DNA of 64,000 nucleotides from Paragonimus westermani (lineage: Eukaryota > Platyhelminthes > Trematoda > Plagiorchiida > Troglotrematidae), in NCBI GenBank assembly GCA_008508345.1, contig QNGE01001035.1, positions 62,001 through 126,000 on the forward strand. Direction: 5' to 3'. This document shows positions 24,781 to 37,689 of the stretch, one piece after another. Numbering within the stretch: position 1 is the stretch's first letter; each line of letters opens with the position of its first letter. The position numbers were made by a program, and so were the translations under genes. The notes below the pieces were generated by a model. The model did no database searches, had not been told where the DNA came from, and saw nothing but the letters and a program-made list of their open reading frames with translations.

Positions 24781-24859
24781 TAAGCCATTATTTCCGCCCT
24801 ACAGTACCTTATCTTAATGTTTAAAATTAGTTACATGTCCATATGTGACCAGAATGCAC

Positions 24860-25260
24860 GAAATGTTACTCCGGAGAACACCACATGATTTACGTCTTCT
24901 CATTGCCTTATTCATGATTCACAATTATCGAAAGCACATAATTACTTTGAAAATTAGAGTGACAGCCAACAGTTCCATTTGGGGGTATTTTCGGACAGGA
25001 TAGGTTTGGATTATTCTTAACTTAAGTTAAGACCGATTCCCTCATCTTGCATACATTTGAATGCAAGCTTATAGCCTTTCACTGATAAGGATACCCCTTG
25101 ACAATTTTTATCCACATCCAATATTGAAAATTGTTCAGAAATATCGAGAAATCTCATCACTTGTCTAGGAATGCTGAATTCCTCATATCATCTGCAATTT
25201 TTTATAATAGGCTGACAAATATGGTAACTTTGAGCCAATGTAAGTGCACCCACTAAATAT
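24860..25260. other. No supported gene
   Basis: AT-rich sequence between the PLE end and the 25267 exon; nothing recognisable. Confidence 0.5.
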
Positions 25261-25266
25261 TTGCAG

Positions 25267-25454
25267 TGTATTCGCCAAACCATTTGAGTGTTGATCACAC
25301 AAAGGCATCCGGTATCGTATGTACAGACGTTAATAACACACTGTACACCTTTCCGATAGCGGATGGTTATCCTAACTTCACTGTGTTCAAACATCATTGT
25401 CACGCATCTATGTTATGCAATACGTTTGGTTGTAGGATGCAGCTGATGGAATAA
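25267..25454 (+). CDS. Cys-bearing secreted-type terminal exon candidate
   Basis: A clean acceptor (aaatatttgcag|TG) opens a frame running to TAA at 25452-25454: NHLSVDHTKASGIVCTDVNN, TLYTFPIADGYPNFTVFKHH, then CHASMLCNTFGCRMQLME. Two potential N-glycosylation sites (NNT, NFT) and the closing C-x5-C-x4-C pattern suggest an extracellular C-terminus. The exon takes one base from its upstream partner, which was not found. The minus strand is also open, but the N-glycosylation sites, Cys spacing and acceptor favour the plus strand. Family not recognised. Confidence 0.36.
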
Positions 25455-25459
25455 ATCGA

Positions 25460-28400
25460 ATTAGTTACACGCTGCGTCAGTCTCAAACATGCTCTAACAT
25501 ATAAACATTGCCTGGGTGAAGGGACCCGGTGCCGGTATCGAGTAAAGTAGCACTTAGACGCTTGAATGAAATAGAACGAACTACAAGTTCATTATTACCA
25601 CATAATGTGTCACGGTTTCCTGAGTGTTCTTTTTGCGCAGACAAAAATATACTTGTTTCCGAGGATGTTACGAAGCAAACAGGTATACTCTCAATTACCC
25701 GTCAATAAACTGAAACAGTCTGCTAGACGAAAAAACTAATAAGGCAGTGTTTGGTTAGCGTAGTCCAAGGTTAATACCAAGCAATTCTGGTTGTTCTGAA
25801 AAGCATTATGAGGAAATGGGAAGCATTTCAAATATGGTGAGATAGAGATTAAAGCAAGCATTGACAAGTATATTTGTGAGGTGAGTCGCATCCGTTAGCT
25901 GTGTCTGAATTCTCAGAGGTCTAAATAGTAAGTTCGAATTGTGCGTAAAAAGTATACTGATTACGTTTTAGTATATACGCAATTCAACATCACGTGCTAC
26001 ATACCAAAAACCAGAACGTCATTTACCACGTGACTTAAACTTGAAAACGAATAGTATGCATAGGTTCATCTACTAGAGTTTTGAGAAACGTTGAATTTAT
26101 AGAAAACCCTTACTACCGTTCATGTACAAACATTCAGTATTCCTGTCTGTAAATTCAGCATTCAGTGTTTGTTTCGTTTAATCTGTTTGCCAGCTCGAAT
26201 TTTGCGTAATTGCACTGTGTGACTAGAGCTGGAATTCAATTTTCCGCAATCGTGCATCATTCATCCGGACACAGGGGTCAATGTGGTTAAAACTGAGCCA
26301 CAGGAGAGGCACAGAGCCATCTTATCAATAAGCGACAAACTGCTCCATGACAGTTATCAAATAATCGGATCCCTTCAGGTAACTGCGCATGATGCACATG
26401 TCAGTAATTGATCGAACTTATTGGTGGTCACAAAGATTATTTTCCAGGTAACCTTCTTACAACACTGAAGTGTTCGAAAGTGCTCAGTAAGACAGCTACT
26501 GCAACATCAATCAAGATAGTCATTGGTCTACGCGGCCCGTCCAATGGTCCGCGCTCTTTCGGACTTCAGGAAACTCTTGGTTTGAAAGCATTTCATCCGA
26601 TGTTACACAGCTTCACTCTATCTGCTAATGATAAATAAATTGAAACTACCATGATTTCCCATACTGTTCATCGATTCATGTTACTTTTGTTAAGTGAGTC
26701 CCAACTGATTCTCGTTAGAGATGTTTTAACATGTTTGATTTTACTGCTTGCTCAAGCTGTCAGGTGACATAGTTGTCCTGGTGCCAACACTCGTTGCCCA
26801 CTGCGTCATTCTACTCTGATGATTGGTCCAGTATGCAAGACCTTTAGTCGGAGCCAACTGCATCCTTGATATATGACAAAATGATTGAAGCCGCCCTACA
26901 GATTCGATCGTATTGAGCCATTACGGTCAGACATATGCACTAAGTACGCACAGACACACCTGTTTATTGGTGCCAGTTGTAAATAATTGGACCCTTAGAA
27001 CCATTGTTAATTTTGATGTAAAACAGTTTAGATGATGGAGAACATTAAGAAAGCTGATATTTCACCCATCATTCTGGACGGTATAATCCACGTAAGCGGT
27101 ACCTATATCTCAAGCTTCGTAACGTTGACCATCTCTGTAGAGTAGTTTCAAACTTTCTTGGTTGAAATTGGAGAGTATCACTGCACTTTTGTACGAATCT
27201 ATGAATATGTGATAACATTTCACATACTTACAGTCCGACAGTAATAAGTTGATACATTTCCTCGGCTATCAGCATTGCGGCTGAATAGGAATGGACGACA
27301 GGCAACATGCTTACAGGTAATTTAGCTTTCATACTGGTAAAACAACCTCTATGCGCGATTGTGACCATCCTGATATCAGAACACTGTGAGAAAGAATTTC
27401 ATAAAACCAGGATAGAATAAACCAGTGGGGATTGGAAATCCTGACAAACAGACGTACACCAGCGTAATGCCTTTTCAGTTAGCTTCATTTCAAATTATCA
27501 CCTGATTAAGTGACTCAAATTCAGACAACTCGGAACAATGTGTTCTAGCGGACAAGTCCTCATTAAAGATAGCAGTCGAAAAGTATTGGTATTTACAGCA
27601 CATATGTGATCGTTCAATTGTCCCAATGCCACTGTCACAGCACTCATTATTGTTCTGTTAAATTCCCATTACTTAGCATAAAAATTACTGCTAATCCTCA
27701 TCCATGAGCCCTCGGTATGTGGTTTGTGAAGCGCTGACAGTAAATGGTTGCCGATCATCAGTGGTTGTGGATTTCACTGTAAACATTTACAATTCAAATT
27801 CGGCTGTACGCTCAAGATTACGCTGAAGGACAGTCGTTAGGTTAAAGCCAGTCAAATGCACGTGAAATGCCCACTTTCTAATTGGTATCTTCAACGTCGG
27901 ATGAATTGAAATCGATCAGAGGTTTCAGACACTTTGTTGATAAGTGCGTTTTGCAGTGTTAATGAATTAATACGACGTACAGCCACTATTAAGCTGAGTG
28001 ATAGTAGAAACGAGGGAGGATCTTCAAGGGTTGTGGTTGCTTTTCCCCTTCCTAAATTGGGCTAGATCAAAAGCCGACCTTTCTATGGTAAGTAAACTAT
28101 AACACTTCAGACAAACCGCATTTCACTCAGATTCACCGTGAGAATTGTCTGAATATACGTTACTGAGAACAGTAAGTAGAAAAGAGCCGTTTGCGTTGAT
28201 TAGCTGATTCGGTTCTGTCGATTCTGAAACTGAATACAACCTCTACGCTAACCAGCCTGTGTCCTAATCTTGGTACGTACACATCCACCACTGTCACTGT
28301 CATTAGTACTACGGAGTTATCCCTAGGATGCTGAGTGAAGTGTAGGCAATTCGTCTATCGAAAATCAAAACTGATTTAACCAGTTACCACGGTGCTATTA

Positions 28401-30540
28401 CCATTTCAGTTAAACAGCTACAGTTGAGACAAAGTCCAATGATTCAACCTTACAGGTAATATAGTCATTATATTCAACTAATGGGCCACGTGTGCTCGGT
28501 AGTACGAGCAAAGAACTCTCGGGCATAGCTAACAGACTGGCATTTACGTGTACATTCGGACTGTCTAATGAAAAACAACACCGATAAAGAATGACGGGTA
28601 GAAATAGGGCGGCAAGCATTTGTGTGATAGTGTCCTAAACTCTCAATTTAGTGCGCAAAGTGAATGCACACCCTGTCTGCATCTAGTGGGACATTTCGTC
28701 TGAAAAGGTCACCAATGGAAACGTGGTAACCATGACGACTCACCGAGACAGACTTGGAAACAATTGTCTGAAATGAGGTGAATTATGTGACTAGAACTAA
28801 CACGTGACGAGCACTGGTTTGGCTATTAGGTGAATTATTATTCGGATATCCGCCACAGTGATGTTTGAATGCTATTTTTGAGTTCTGTTTTACTGGCCGA
28901 AGTCAATGGCGTTCCTAGAAATTAAACACGTACGTGGAACAAATTTCTTATTCAGGTAAGCTACACGCAACTTTAATCTGCTTGACCGATCCACGCAATC
29001 TGGGTTGTGCATGAAACCAGTCGATTCGTTCATTAGCCCGTGATGCGTTTCAACGCATGCCAAGGCAGTCGCTTCCGTGTAGGTTGGTAAAGTGTGATCC
29101 CGTCATCCATCTGAAGGCTAGACACTCATGAACAGCCTACGTGTCATCACGGCAGCATCCTCCCATCGCGGTTGGTCAGTAATCTCCATACACTGCAGTT
29201 GCTTTTAAACACAAACCAGTTCTCCGATTTGCTGCTGCATCTTTCACACGATTACACGTACATCATCGGTCACCGTGATTTACACTGGAATGACAAATTC
29301 TTACATTCCACTGCTCGATATTCAGTAGGGAAATTAGGGTTGAGCTCTAGGCGTAGATTGGTTGGCTACAGCGAAGTTTAGTCGATTCACGAGGAACAGT
29401 GTATCGAAGACTGAGTGAGTTGCAATGCCCTCTCATTTTATGTCCAATCTTCCAGGTTCCTGAGGAAACGTTTCACCAAAACATGCAATGCATGTGATCA
29501 TAGACTTTGAATCTGGGACTCTGCTTGTTTCGTCCATTGAAGTGAACAGTGCGCCCGAAGTGTGAGCTTAGTAATCGTCTTAGTCTCTGTTAATTAACAA
29601 GACTGAATACACAAACCAGTTGCTTCTATATATCAGTGAAAATTTCCAAAGGTTTTGCCACTCCCCGGTTAAAACATGAGCCATAACCTTGATTTTCTGT
29701 CCTCAAATATCTACCGTCAGTTTGGCTATTTCATAGACCTATAATACGGACTCGGCTTCCGATGTGCCTATGGTCAGCACCAGAGATCTTACCAATTCCC
29801 ATTTCACGTAAAAATTCGCTGTACTTGTCCACGCGCCCTCCTCCAGTGAACCTAATATCCACTCAAATTCTCCGCTGCTTTGCTACTAGATGAGTTTTTC
29901 TACTTTCGACATGCTCTGTAATGTCTACAACGATATTTTGCTCAAGCTGCAAAACATAGTAGACCGAAATCCCACCTACCTTATCTAGTCTTTTAAATCC
30001 AAAATTTCTCCTCTCCAAGTGAATTCAAGTGCGCGCGTTTTTTTTGCTAACAGTCGATCATGTTCATCGTTCGACAGTCTGTGTTATAAGGAACGAAGTT
30101 ATTTTATAATGAACTACCGAAAGGAATTAGTGCAGTAACTGTTGTTGGCTATCTCATATTCAATGTATAGTTAAATATACATTTTGCGATTAAAGTCCAC
30201 TGAAACCAATATTGACGGTGGACTGTGTACGTCCGAACTAACGGGGTACGAACAGCCATAAGTGATGAATACGAAACTGACACGTGAGTGAATAATGTTT
30301 GCAAAATGTAGCTCTGGTGGCGTCTGTGAAAAATCTTTACTAAACTACAACACTGCATTCACCAGATGATTAGCACTCATTTTCAAATTCCGGATTATGC
30401 ACCTGCAGCTGGTTTTACTTTAGTCAACTGTCAGCTGAAGTTCATCACGCCATCAGTTGTCAGCAAGTTACTATCTGTGCCACATTATTTCAGAAGGCTG
30501 GCTCAACTGGGAAGATCTGGGATCGTCATTTTTATTTGAA
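25460..30540. other. No supported gene
   Basis: Five kilobases of AT-rich sequence with frames below 80 codons (26408-26638, 28410-28619, 29172-29381) and no motif, signal or element recognised. Probably intron or intergenic. Confidence 0.5.
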
Positions 30541-30560
30541 GGCGTTAAAAATTTGCCCTA

Positions 30561-30582
30561 TGTATATATATATATGTATATA
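30561..30582. repeat. TA microsatellite
   Basis: Alternating TA with one TG interruption. Confidence 0.85.
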
Positions 30583-30589
30583 TTCGGTT

Positions 30590-33500
30590 TCGAATTCCAC
30601 ACATTTTAGGCAGTACTATATATCTAGCAGTATTAACTGCGTGAGCACAGAATAAACCCAGATTTATGTTAAGCAACTTATGACCTGAACATATAATTCT
30701 TTATATGTCTAGTCGAGAATACAACGATGCATTGGGCGGTTGGAAAAGCACAGTCAGTCAGTTCGTGATTTAGAAATTGTTGTGTGTACCCGAGATAGCT
30801 GTAGGTATGTTATACCACATTACAGCAGTTAAATCAAGGGCAGTTTGTCATTCTACCGATTGCAACATTTGAATATATCTGTAAAAATGAATATTTTTCG
30901 AACGTCATTAAGAATAAACTTGCACCTGCTCTTACCCAAGTGTTGCTGCAAATGATTCTTTATCGGAAATGAAAAATTACCAGTAAAAAATTTACTGAGT
31001 GCTCCCAAAGCTTCAGTCATTTTGAAACCGAGAGAACTGGAGCTTTGTTCGTCAACGGAATCCGTTTTGTTCCGTTTTGAACAAGGATATGTTTGTAGTG
31101 TATGAGGACTTAATGATTTTAACAGTACGTACTCGTTGCCAGAGGCTTAGCTGTGAACTCAAACAATTTGTGGTTTGTGATAAACATCTCGCTGATAGTG
31201 AAGCAATTTACGCGCTTTGTGACACTCTACAAATAGTGAAGTTTTGGGAAACCGGTGAGATTACTTAATTTACCGGATATGTCTGATATCGTGTAAGGCC
31301 GTGTGACTCACTTGACTCCGTGGAATCTAGCCCTACCTTGCGTTATCCACATTCTACTGTTCGATTTACTACCCTGCGGAATTGTAATCTCTTGAGCCAA
31401 TATAAATCAATCACATGTGTTAATACAGAACACCGTTCTCGTGCTCTCATCGTACGCTAGTAGCATGAAAACATGAATAGCATTGCATACATTAACTTAA
31501 CAACGCGCCCATCAACTGAGCTGATAGGCGACACTCACAATTGGAACACACGAAAACGTATAGTATGGCTATCTGGGTGTGGTTTGTTTTGGACGGAATC
31601 CGTTCATCACATATCTAGTGGACTTTCTGCACATTGTAAGTTAATGTGGGTCCATTGGAAAATGACATGAAATGAAATGTGTGTGTTAAAAAGTACTTAA
31701 CGGCTTTTTTGTTGCGTTATTGGAAATGTGAAACTGACGCTTGAATCGCTATTTTTCATAACCATACCTTGTTACGAGACACTTTCTGTCTTCTACTTAA
31801 ACCAGTTTTACAAACGAAGTAATATAAGCTAACCAATTAATCAAGATGTTTAGTATAAACAAAAATTTACTAGCTTGAAAACGTTGAAGCGAAAATTTGC
31901 CTCAAGTAATATCGTATTTCCGACTGATGCACGTTACCGTTGATTTCAAGATGATATTTTTACGGCCAAACTCAATGTAATCCAGTTTAGCACAAAAAGT
32001 CGTAGAGTGTAATAGCCATGAGTCATCATGTGTGTCATCTCTCCACACTTAGTTCAACTCAATATTCACAACCTCTTCGTTCGTGTCGTGTCTGGTATCT
32101 GACTACACGAAATAAAACTGAACGGTACTTCAACAGGAGCAAACACGTTTGCGCGATCTGTTTGCCTGTGCAAGTGGTAGAGCCCCCTATTGAGTTGTCG
32201 ACAGCCTCTGTGCATGCGTCATAACCTACATCAGACACCAGATTCACGTTGATCTATCCACAGACAATAGTATAGGCAGCGTGTCCTCCACCAGACACTG
32301 GAAACTGGAAGTAGATTATAACATCTGCATGGCTGACGATGATTCTGTTGGATCCGCAAAAGTTTGTCAAAAGAAACATAATTGCTACCAATCCGACTGA
32401 GTAATTGACTTGAAAACTGTTGCTGGAAACAGAATTGTCTCGTCTGAAATGTCAGCTGAAATGCAACAGGTGAAATATTCCATATGTGGAAGAGTCGACA
32501 CATGTTTATGGTTGCACAATACAACCAGTTTTGTGGTCCATCAAAGCTGATCTATTCTTGATCTTTTCAGCTATTTTTGGCACATCCAGCAATCCTCTCG
32601 CATAGAACGTATCGCCGTCAAATGGTCGAAGGTGCGTTGCTGTAGTCCACCTATTGTCATATTTATCATAAACAAAAAACGTTCAAAGAATTTCTTTGCT
32701 TCATTGACCTTTAAAAATGCGAGTATCCTCTGTGAACAACAGTCAGGTCACCAAATACTCAATAAAGCCGACTTCTCTCAGAATGGTGTACACCCAGTAA
32801 GGCTCACAACAGAATAAATTCTAGTCCGGAATGGTATATAAACTACTCGTGATCTTTACCAAGAAAAAAACGCAGTTCACGTAGGCAAGCCAAAGAGTTC
32901 AACCGAACAGGAATACTGTAGAAAAAACCAAATGATTTTCAATGGGCTACGAAGTTGAAGTCGCAAACACCCTTGTTAACAAGAAATTGACAGCCAAATT
33001 AACATATCTGAAAACATTTCTTGTTGATGAACTTGATAAAACGCTGTATGGGTACAGAAACATGGGTCATACAGTCAAGGAAAGGGCCAATGTTCAACAT
33101 GCAACTAAATCAACGTACAAATCTTTTACACATTAAAATCAAGGTCTGTGAGTCTACCTCAACTTTGAATTATTATTCTGTGGCGTCGAATTTCGAGAAT
33201 TCTAAGTACGTCTGAATTTGAACCATAACACGACGACCAGTGCCAGCTTAGTTATTGAACAACATCAGCAGACCGGATGTCATACCGTTCTATTAGTAAT
33301 ATATTACTCAACTCAGATCAGACATTTCGCAGTGAAATAATTTTTCAAGCCAATGTTTCTCTTGAAGAAGCACGAGACTCGAAGTTTGTATTTGCTATAG
33401 TTCATCAGTTGTGCTCATCCTAGGGTTGGGTCCTGCCACAATTCTGTTTATCAGATTCAGTGTCAAAGTTTTGGACCTCAACATTTCACAGTGGTAGTCT

Positions 33501-33725
33501 GGACGTCAGAAAAATATCAGCGCGGTTGTTGTGGCAGTTTTCATCATATAGATTCAGGACAATTTATTTCCAAGCATTATGCTCAGAGAGTTGCTGTACT
33601 TACACCTCAAAACTGTGTTATACCGTGCAATATGGACGTTTTATCAGAATTTAGCAATGTGTGCGAGAGTATTTTGACAGACCTACCATAACAATCGATT
33701 ATGCGTCAGTCTAAGAAATACCGTG
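30590..33725. other. No supported gene
   Basis: Short frames (31077-31268, 31473-31670, 32231-32524, 32942-33136) without motif or convincing splice context. Confidence 0.45.
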
Positions 33726-33734
33726 GGTAGTTGG

Positions 33735-33900
33735 TGGTCGGACATGGCTCCGTTCGCTGATACGCTCAGCTGAGCACATGCTGGTGGGATCGAAATCGAT
33801 CTGATGATCAACCGACTTCGTTGGTTGGAACATCTGTCTGAGGACCGAAGAGCAGATGATAAATAATTTGCTGCATGTCAACTAAGATCGGTGAGGCTTG
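33735..33900 (+). mobile_element. LINE ORF2 tail fragment (RTE-like)
   Basis: One frame reads IEIDLMINRLRWLEHLSEDR, close to the widespread C-terminal block of RTE-type LINE ORF2 (xxNRLRWLGHVLRM...R). The sequence upstream (WWSDMAPFADT, then a stop) fits the 'xDVRxRVxG' stretch that normally precedes it. Only about 150 bases are recognisable; stops lie on both sides. Confidence 0.45.
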
Positions 33901-33935
33901 ATGGATTGTAGCCATAAAACAACCGAGTATTTAAC

Positions 33936-34193
33936 ATGGTACTACTGATACAAGACCATAGAATGAAACCACCCATAACGGGGCCACCCACAGAATTGTG
34001 GTCAGCGTGGATGGCAAAAAACATCAGTAAACTGCAGCTGAGTGGTAATGAATTCAAGCATGCACATCAGAAACGAGCCATCGGCTACAAAGGTTGTGGT
34101 GATGTGATCATATGGTCCTGTGACCTGTGCAACCACGAACGTATCATCTGTCTCTGTTTAGCAAATCATCAATGTACTCACAACGCATGGTAA
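33936..34193 (+). other. Unassigned open frame next to the LINE tail
   Basis: 85 codons ending with a Cys/His-rich run (GYKGCGDVIIWSCDLCNHER, ICLCLANHQCTHNAW). The Cys spacing hints at a metal-binding knuckle but matches no family I know, and no splice signals stand out. Probably chance. Confidence 0.15.
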
Positions 34194-34199
34194 ACCTAT

Positions 34200-35110
34200 A
34201 GACAGTGAAAGCGTTCAACGCAAACAGGCCAAGTCAGTCATTCTACTGTCCTCGTATACATTCCTGTCACATAACAATGTCTGTGATCACGTAATCTACT
34301 CCTTGCTCGTTTCAGAAAACCAGATTACGATTATCTGCATACTTTCTTTTTCCTCAATGTTATTAGTGGGCTGTTTACTAAGAGTCTTGATTGATCACTC
34401 GATGCAACTACAACTTTATTCGAGTCCTCAATATCAGATCATACCGCACTCCCACAGTGAAGATCTTGCTTGATAACTTCAACACGTATCTTTCTCTCCT
34501 AGCTCTTGATATCGTAAGTATACAAGGATTTCGAGTTCATAACAGCCACTCACTTGATCAGTCAGTAAAGGTTTGCTGAACTAGGCAACCTTGCACTCAT
34601 AATTCTCCCGGTCTTGTTTCTTTTGGTTCACACCGAATAAACGGCGTGCAAATGAAAACGCAAAAGATACAGTTCAGTCCATCTGCGGTGGCTTGCTTGC
34701 GCAGACATCTCTTAATCTCAGTCATTGCGACACCCTACTACGGAAACGGACACTGTTAACCATGCATATTTGGGAATATACTGTGGTGCAAGAAAAGACA
34801 AACGTATTTGTGCAAGCCACGAAGCCACTGAATTTTCACAAGTACTCGCGTGCTTGTTCCCATTCACCATGGAATAATTGTCAGAACTTCGTCAAAAGGC
34901 ATATTTTTCCATAATTGGGAAATGTGGACGGAATTTCTGACAGAAGAGCAGAATGTCATTTACTGCTATTAATAACTAAATTTATTTGGTATGCAAGCGC
35001 AAGTCACTTAGTCAACTCTTGTTAAAATGGTATACTACACTTTCATGTGTAATTAGTAAACTGCCATATAACCTACTCCTTGAAGTGTTTTTGTAATCAC
35101 TAGGTGTTCA
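34200..35110. other. No supported gene
   Basis: Short frames only; nothing recognised up to the PLE 5' end. Confidence 0.5.
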
Positions 35111-35114
35111 TGTC

Positions 35115-35935
35115 TATCACTTGCCTACCCGCCCAGACAATCGCTCCTGGCTCAATAACAGTTCTCATGTTTTGCCATACATAATTATACGCCAAAACAC
35201 TCACGCACTGATGATGTCACCTCGCTTGGTGATGAAACGTTTGCAACCTAAATGCCAAGCTCGGCGAACATATCAATACGAAAACAATCAACCCGAGCTA
35301 CAAACAACACCACCACTATTCCCAACCATCAGAAACCTACATGGGCGCACAGCGCTAAAAACCGTCCGTTGCTGGGAGACCTTTGCATGCAGAGGGGCTT
35401 CCACACGTGTACAGCTATTCTTCTTGCATGAATGCCTGCGTCAAAACATTCTCCCGCCAAGTATCAACTACAGACCACCGCTCAATCATCCACGGGCTTG
35501 GGAGATAGCCAGACAAAACGGGAGACGAATGTTACGTATGTTAATAACCGATGCTCACAGTCGGTTGCAAAAATACGAGAGCATCGTGACAGCCACAAGA
35601 GAGGACTGTGAACAAATAATGGACAAACATCAGCTACAGAAATTAGAGGCAGCAATAGGACAGCGAGTAGCCAGAACCACGAATAAGAAGAGAATAGCCC
35701 TTGAAGAGAAGCTCTCAAGACTGTTGAAGAAGCATGCCAAATCTAGCAGCTATACGTGGATCAGAAACCTATCAAACCATCCACTAACCAACGATGAGCA
35801 AGATGTACTTGTAAAAGGACTCAATTTTAACACAAAACGCCACATTCGAAGTAAGTTCTTGTATGTAGGCGTTAGCCACACCAGGGTCAAATCCACTAGG
35901 AGTAGGGACAAACCAGTCGTAAATCAGTAACATCC
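35115..35935 (+). mobile_element. Penelope-like element, 5' end (hammerhead-like leader + N-terminal domain)
   Basis: A 269-codon frame (35121-35930) carries the N-terminal region found upstream of the RT in Penelope-like proteins: TVRCWETFACRGASTRVQLF, FLHECLRQNILPPSINYRPP, a helical Arg/Lys/Glu-rich middle and, near its end, NLSNHPLTNDEQDVLVKGLN followed by F-N. That last block is the conserved 'NLSxxxLTxxExxVLxKGLxF' landmark. The first ~35-40 residues overlap a hammerhead-like leader (35208-35237), so the real start is probably internal. Homology stops at about 35930; the RT and endonuclease are missing. Confidence 0.82.
35208..35240 (+). ncRNA. Hammerhead-ribozyme-like core in PLE leader
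   Basis: CTGATGA (35208-35214) is followed by a stem TCACC/GGTGA (35217-35221 with 35228-35232) closed by a six-base loop, then GAAAC (35234-35238). This is the CUGANGA-stem II-GAAA arrangement of hammerhead ribozymes, which are known in Penelope-like elements at this position. The base pair next to the core is T.G/T rather than the usual G-C, and I could not find a strong stem I, so activity is uncertain. Confidence 0.5.
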
Positions 35936-35939
35936 AGAC

Positions 35940-37425
35940 GACACTTCATGACAAACAGTGTGAATGAATAAACCGATATTATCTACAGCGTTCAGTCTAC
36001 ACCGGGTTCTTATGGGAACGTATCATCTGTAAAATCTGAGGCTGTGTACAACCCTCACAAACATGATAATAATCCCTGAATGCTACTTTCGATTCCCAAT
36101 TTTTCAGACAAAATTTATATACAAATTCCTATATAAGCCTGGCGTTGAAACCCGTCTATCAGTCTACAATCAGGTCAGCAAGATTCAACACTTTGAATCA
36201 ATAGCTGCCTATGACATTTCGTCCTCACATCATATAGCCTCATAAACGGAAATCCAAATCACCTCGTCTGAGCGTCCTCTTAACGAAATAAACTGACCTT
36301 GACCACGTCAGTTCGTTGGATATTGCTTATACAATTAAAATGTCGTAAAATGTCTGCAACATTTTGCTGACATACAGCAAAGTTCACAGAGCAATTTCTA
36401 GAACTTGGTCAGGAAGTAACATAACCGGAAGGTATATATATAGATAACTGTTCGTTATTCTTTGTCCACTGTACGGACGGCGATGTGTCTCTGGCAAGGC
36501 TGGTGATGTAATGAGGGCCACACATATCTTCAAGTAAGATGTTCTAGTCGAGGGGTCATCGATTGAAGTTAACAAGACAGTTACTGTATCTCTTCTAGCT
36601 ACGATGGGTCAATATGAGCGTTACTCACAAGCAAATGTAGTTAGGTGCCCTATATGATGATGTAGTCCTGCCTATTGCGAGGTCATTGACGCACTGGTCA
36701 GCATGGTTGTCTCCTGGAGGCATGTCTAGAGTTCTGATCCAAGACGTGGCAAAGACATTCGCTAGTGACGAGCACTAATGAGAACGAAACTGAAATCTAA
36801 TAGTCATTTTTGAAAACGGTCAGCTGAAAAGTCTATGGGAATGCGACACTTGCGGATGACGTTCAGATTACATCAAGTAAGAAATGCCAATCAGGTGAGA
36901 GACCGATATTCCTTAGATATCCTGGACAGTCATTGGCAAAGTGATTGCTATTAACCAATCTAGGTTGGTGCACATTCAGAGAATTACAACAATCCTTGCT
37001 TCACTATCGAAAGCAATGTCGGCTAATCGGGGTTTGTGCTGGATCCAAGCCCACTTAACTAGTTAACTGGTTGTGGTTATGCTGTATGGGATTTGAGGAG
37101 AATGAAAAGACGTAATGCATCGGACGATTTTGTAAGCTCTGACAACACGAATACCTGTAACAAAGTTACAAGGAAAACAGCTGGTCACAGATGAAATCCT
37201 GATAACTAGAGTACGCAGATAAAAGTCTGTTGAAAATACTTCGTCGTCATATCAAGCCAACGCCAACAATTTCTGAACAGGCAAACACGTGCCGGTACGT
37301 CTGATTGATTACACCCGATGACATTTTAGGATGCGTCCCTTTTCAGCACAAAACAGAACAATGGATGTACTAATGTCTACATTGTAGCCTGTTATTAATA
37401 ATTACTCAGCGAACAGTGTGTGGTT
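35940..37425. other. No supported gene
   Basis: Short frames only (36063-36245, 36384-36575). 36640-37320 has a patchy texture resembling old LINE sequence, but no frame gives a reliable match. Confidence 0.35.
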
Positions 37426-37430
37426 TCCAG

Positions 37431-37686
37431 ATTCTTGAGACAGATGATGCAATCAGAATTAATCAGTTGGGTTAACAAGCACTTTAGGAAGTATTCGCTA
37501 ATCCCAGACTTTGAATTTTTGTGGGCACATCCAGCTTCGGAAGACAGCCGAAGTGTCATAAACGGATTCGTACATAGCAAACACCCCGACCGTCGCCTTG
37601 TCCAGTACGACTCTAATACGCCACCGTTCCTTGTCTGGTTTGGTCATACCCTAACAAAGATTTCCTCCTTCATCGAGTGTCCTTAA
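37431..37686 (+). CDS. Exon candidate of unknown protein
   Basis: After an acceptor-like tgtgtggtttccag, 84 codons stay open: FLRQMMQSELISWVNKHFRK, YSLIPDFEFLWAHPASEDSR, SVINGFVHSKHPDRRLVQYD and on to a stop. The composition is protein-like (amphipathic start, mixed charges). No domain recognised; the minus strand is also open (37395-37580). Confidence 0.2.
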
Positions 37687-37689
37687 ACA

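Larger units (their letters stand above)
23779..24850 (+). mobile_element. Penelope-like element, 3' half (RT palm to GIY-YIG endonuclease), inactive
   Basis: Continuous homology in PLE order. First the RT palm with the intact catalytic motif KRYVDDILAI, then NCLPFLNILI, a YRKPTRTGQY segment and LANGYPLQFI. A single in-frame stop (TAA, 24244-24246) is followed in the same frame by KKVVYLELPYLGDG. After a stop and a +1 shift comes a GIY-YIG-type C-terminus: SYIWRKNRQPASRIKEHVPK, SSIAGHLIQAG, then RKRILQFTEALAIRRYNPP and PCVQKQFVLTSRLPW in different frames. The element is 5'-truncated at about 23780, lacking RT fingers and the N-terminal domain. It is a retrotransposon remnant, not a host gene. 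Confidence 0.88.

Noticed and set aside
35482..35718. Minus-strand open frame inside the PLE N-terminal region
   Set aside because: Shadow of the PLE frame on the plus strand.
36640..37320. Possible second LINE stretch
   Set aside because: Short phrases such as a GKV-like segment appear, but no two RT blocks line up in order.
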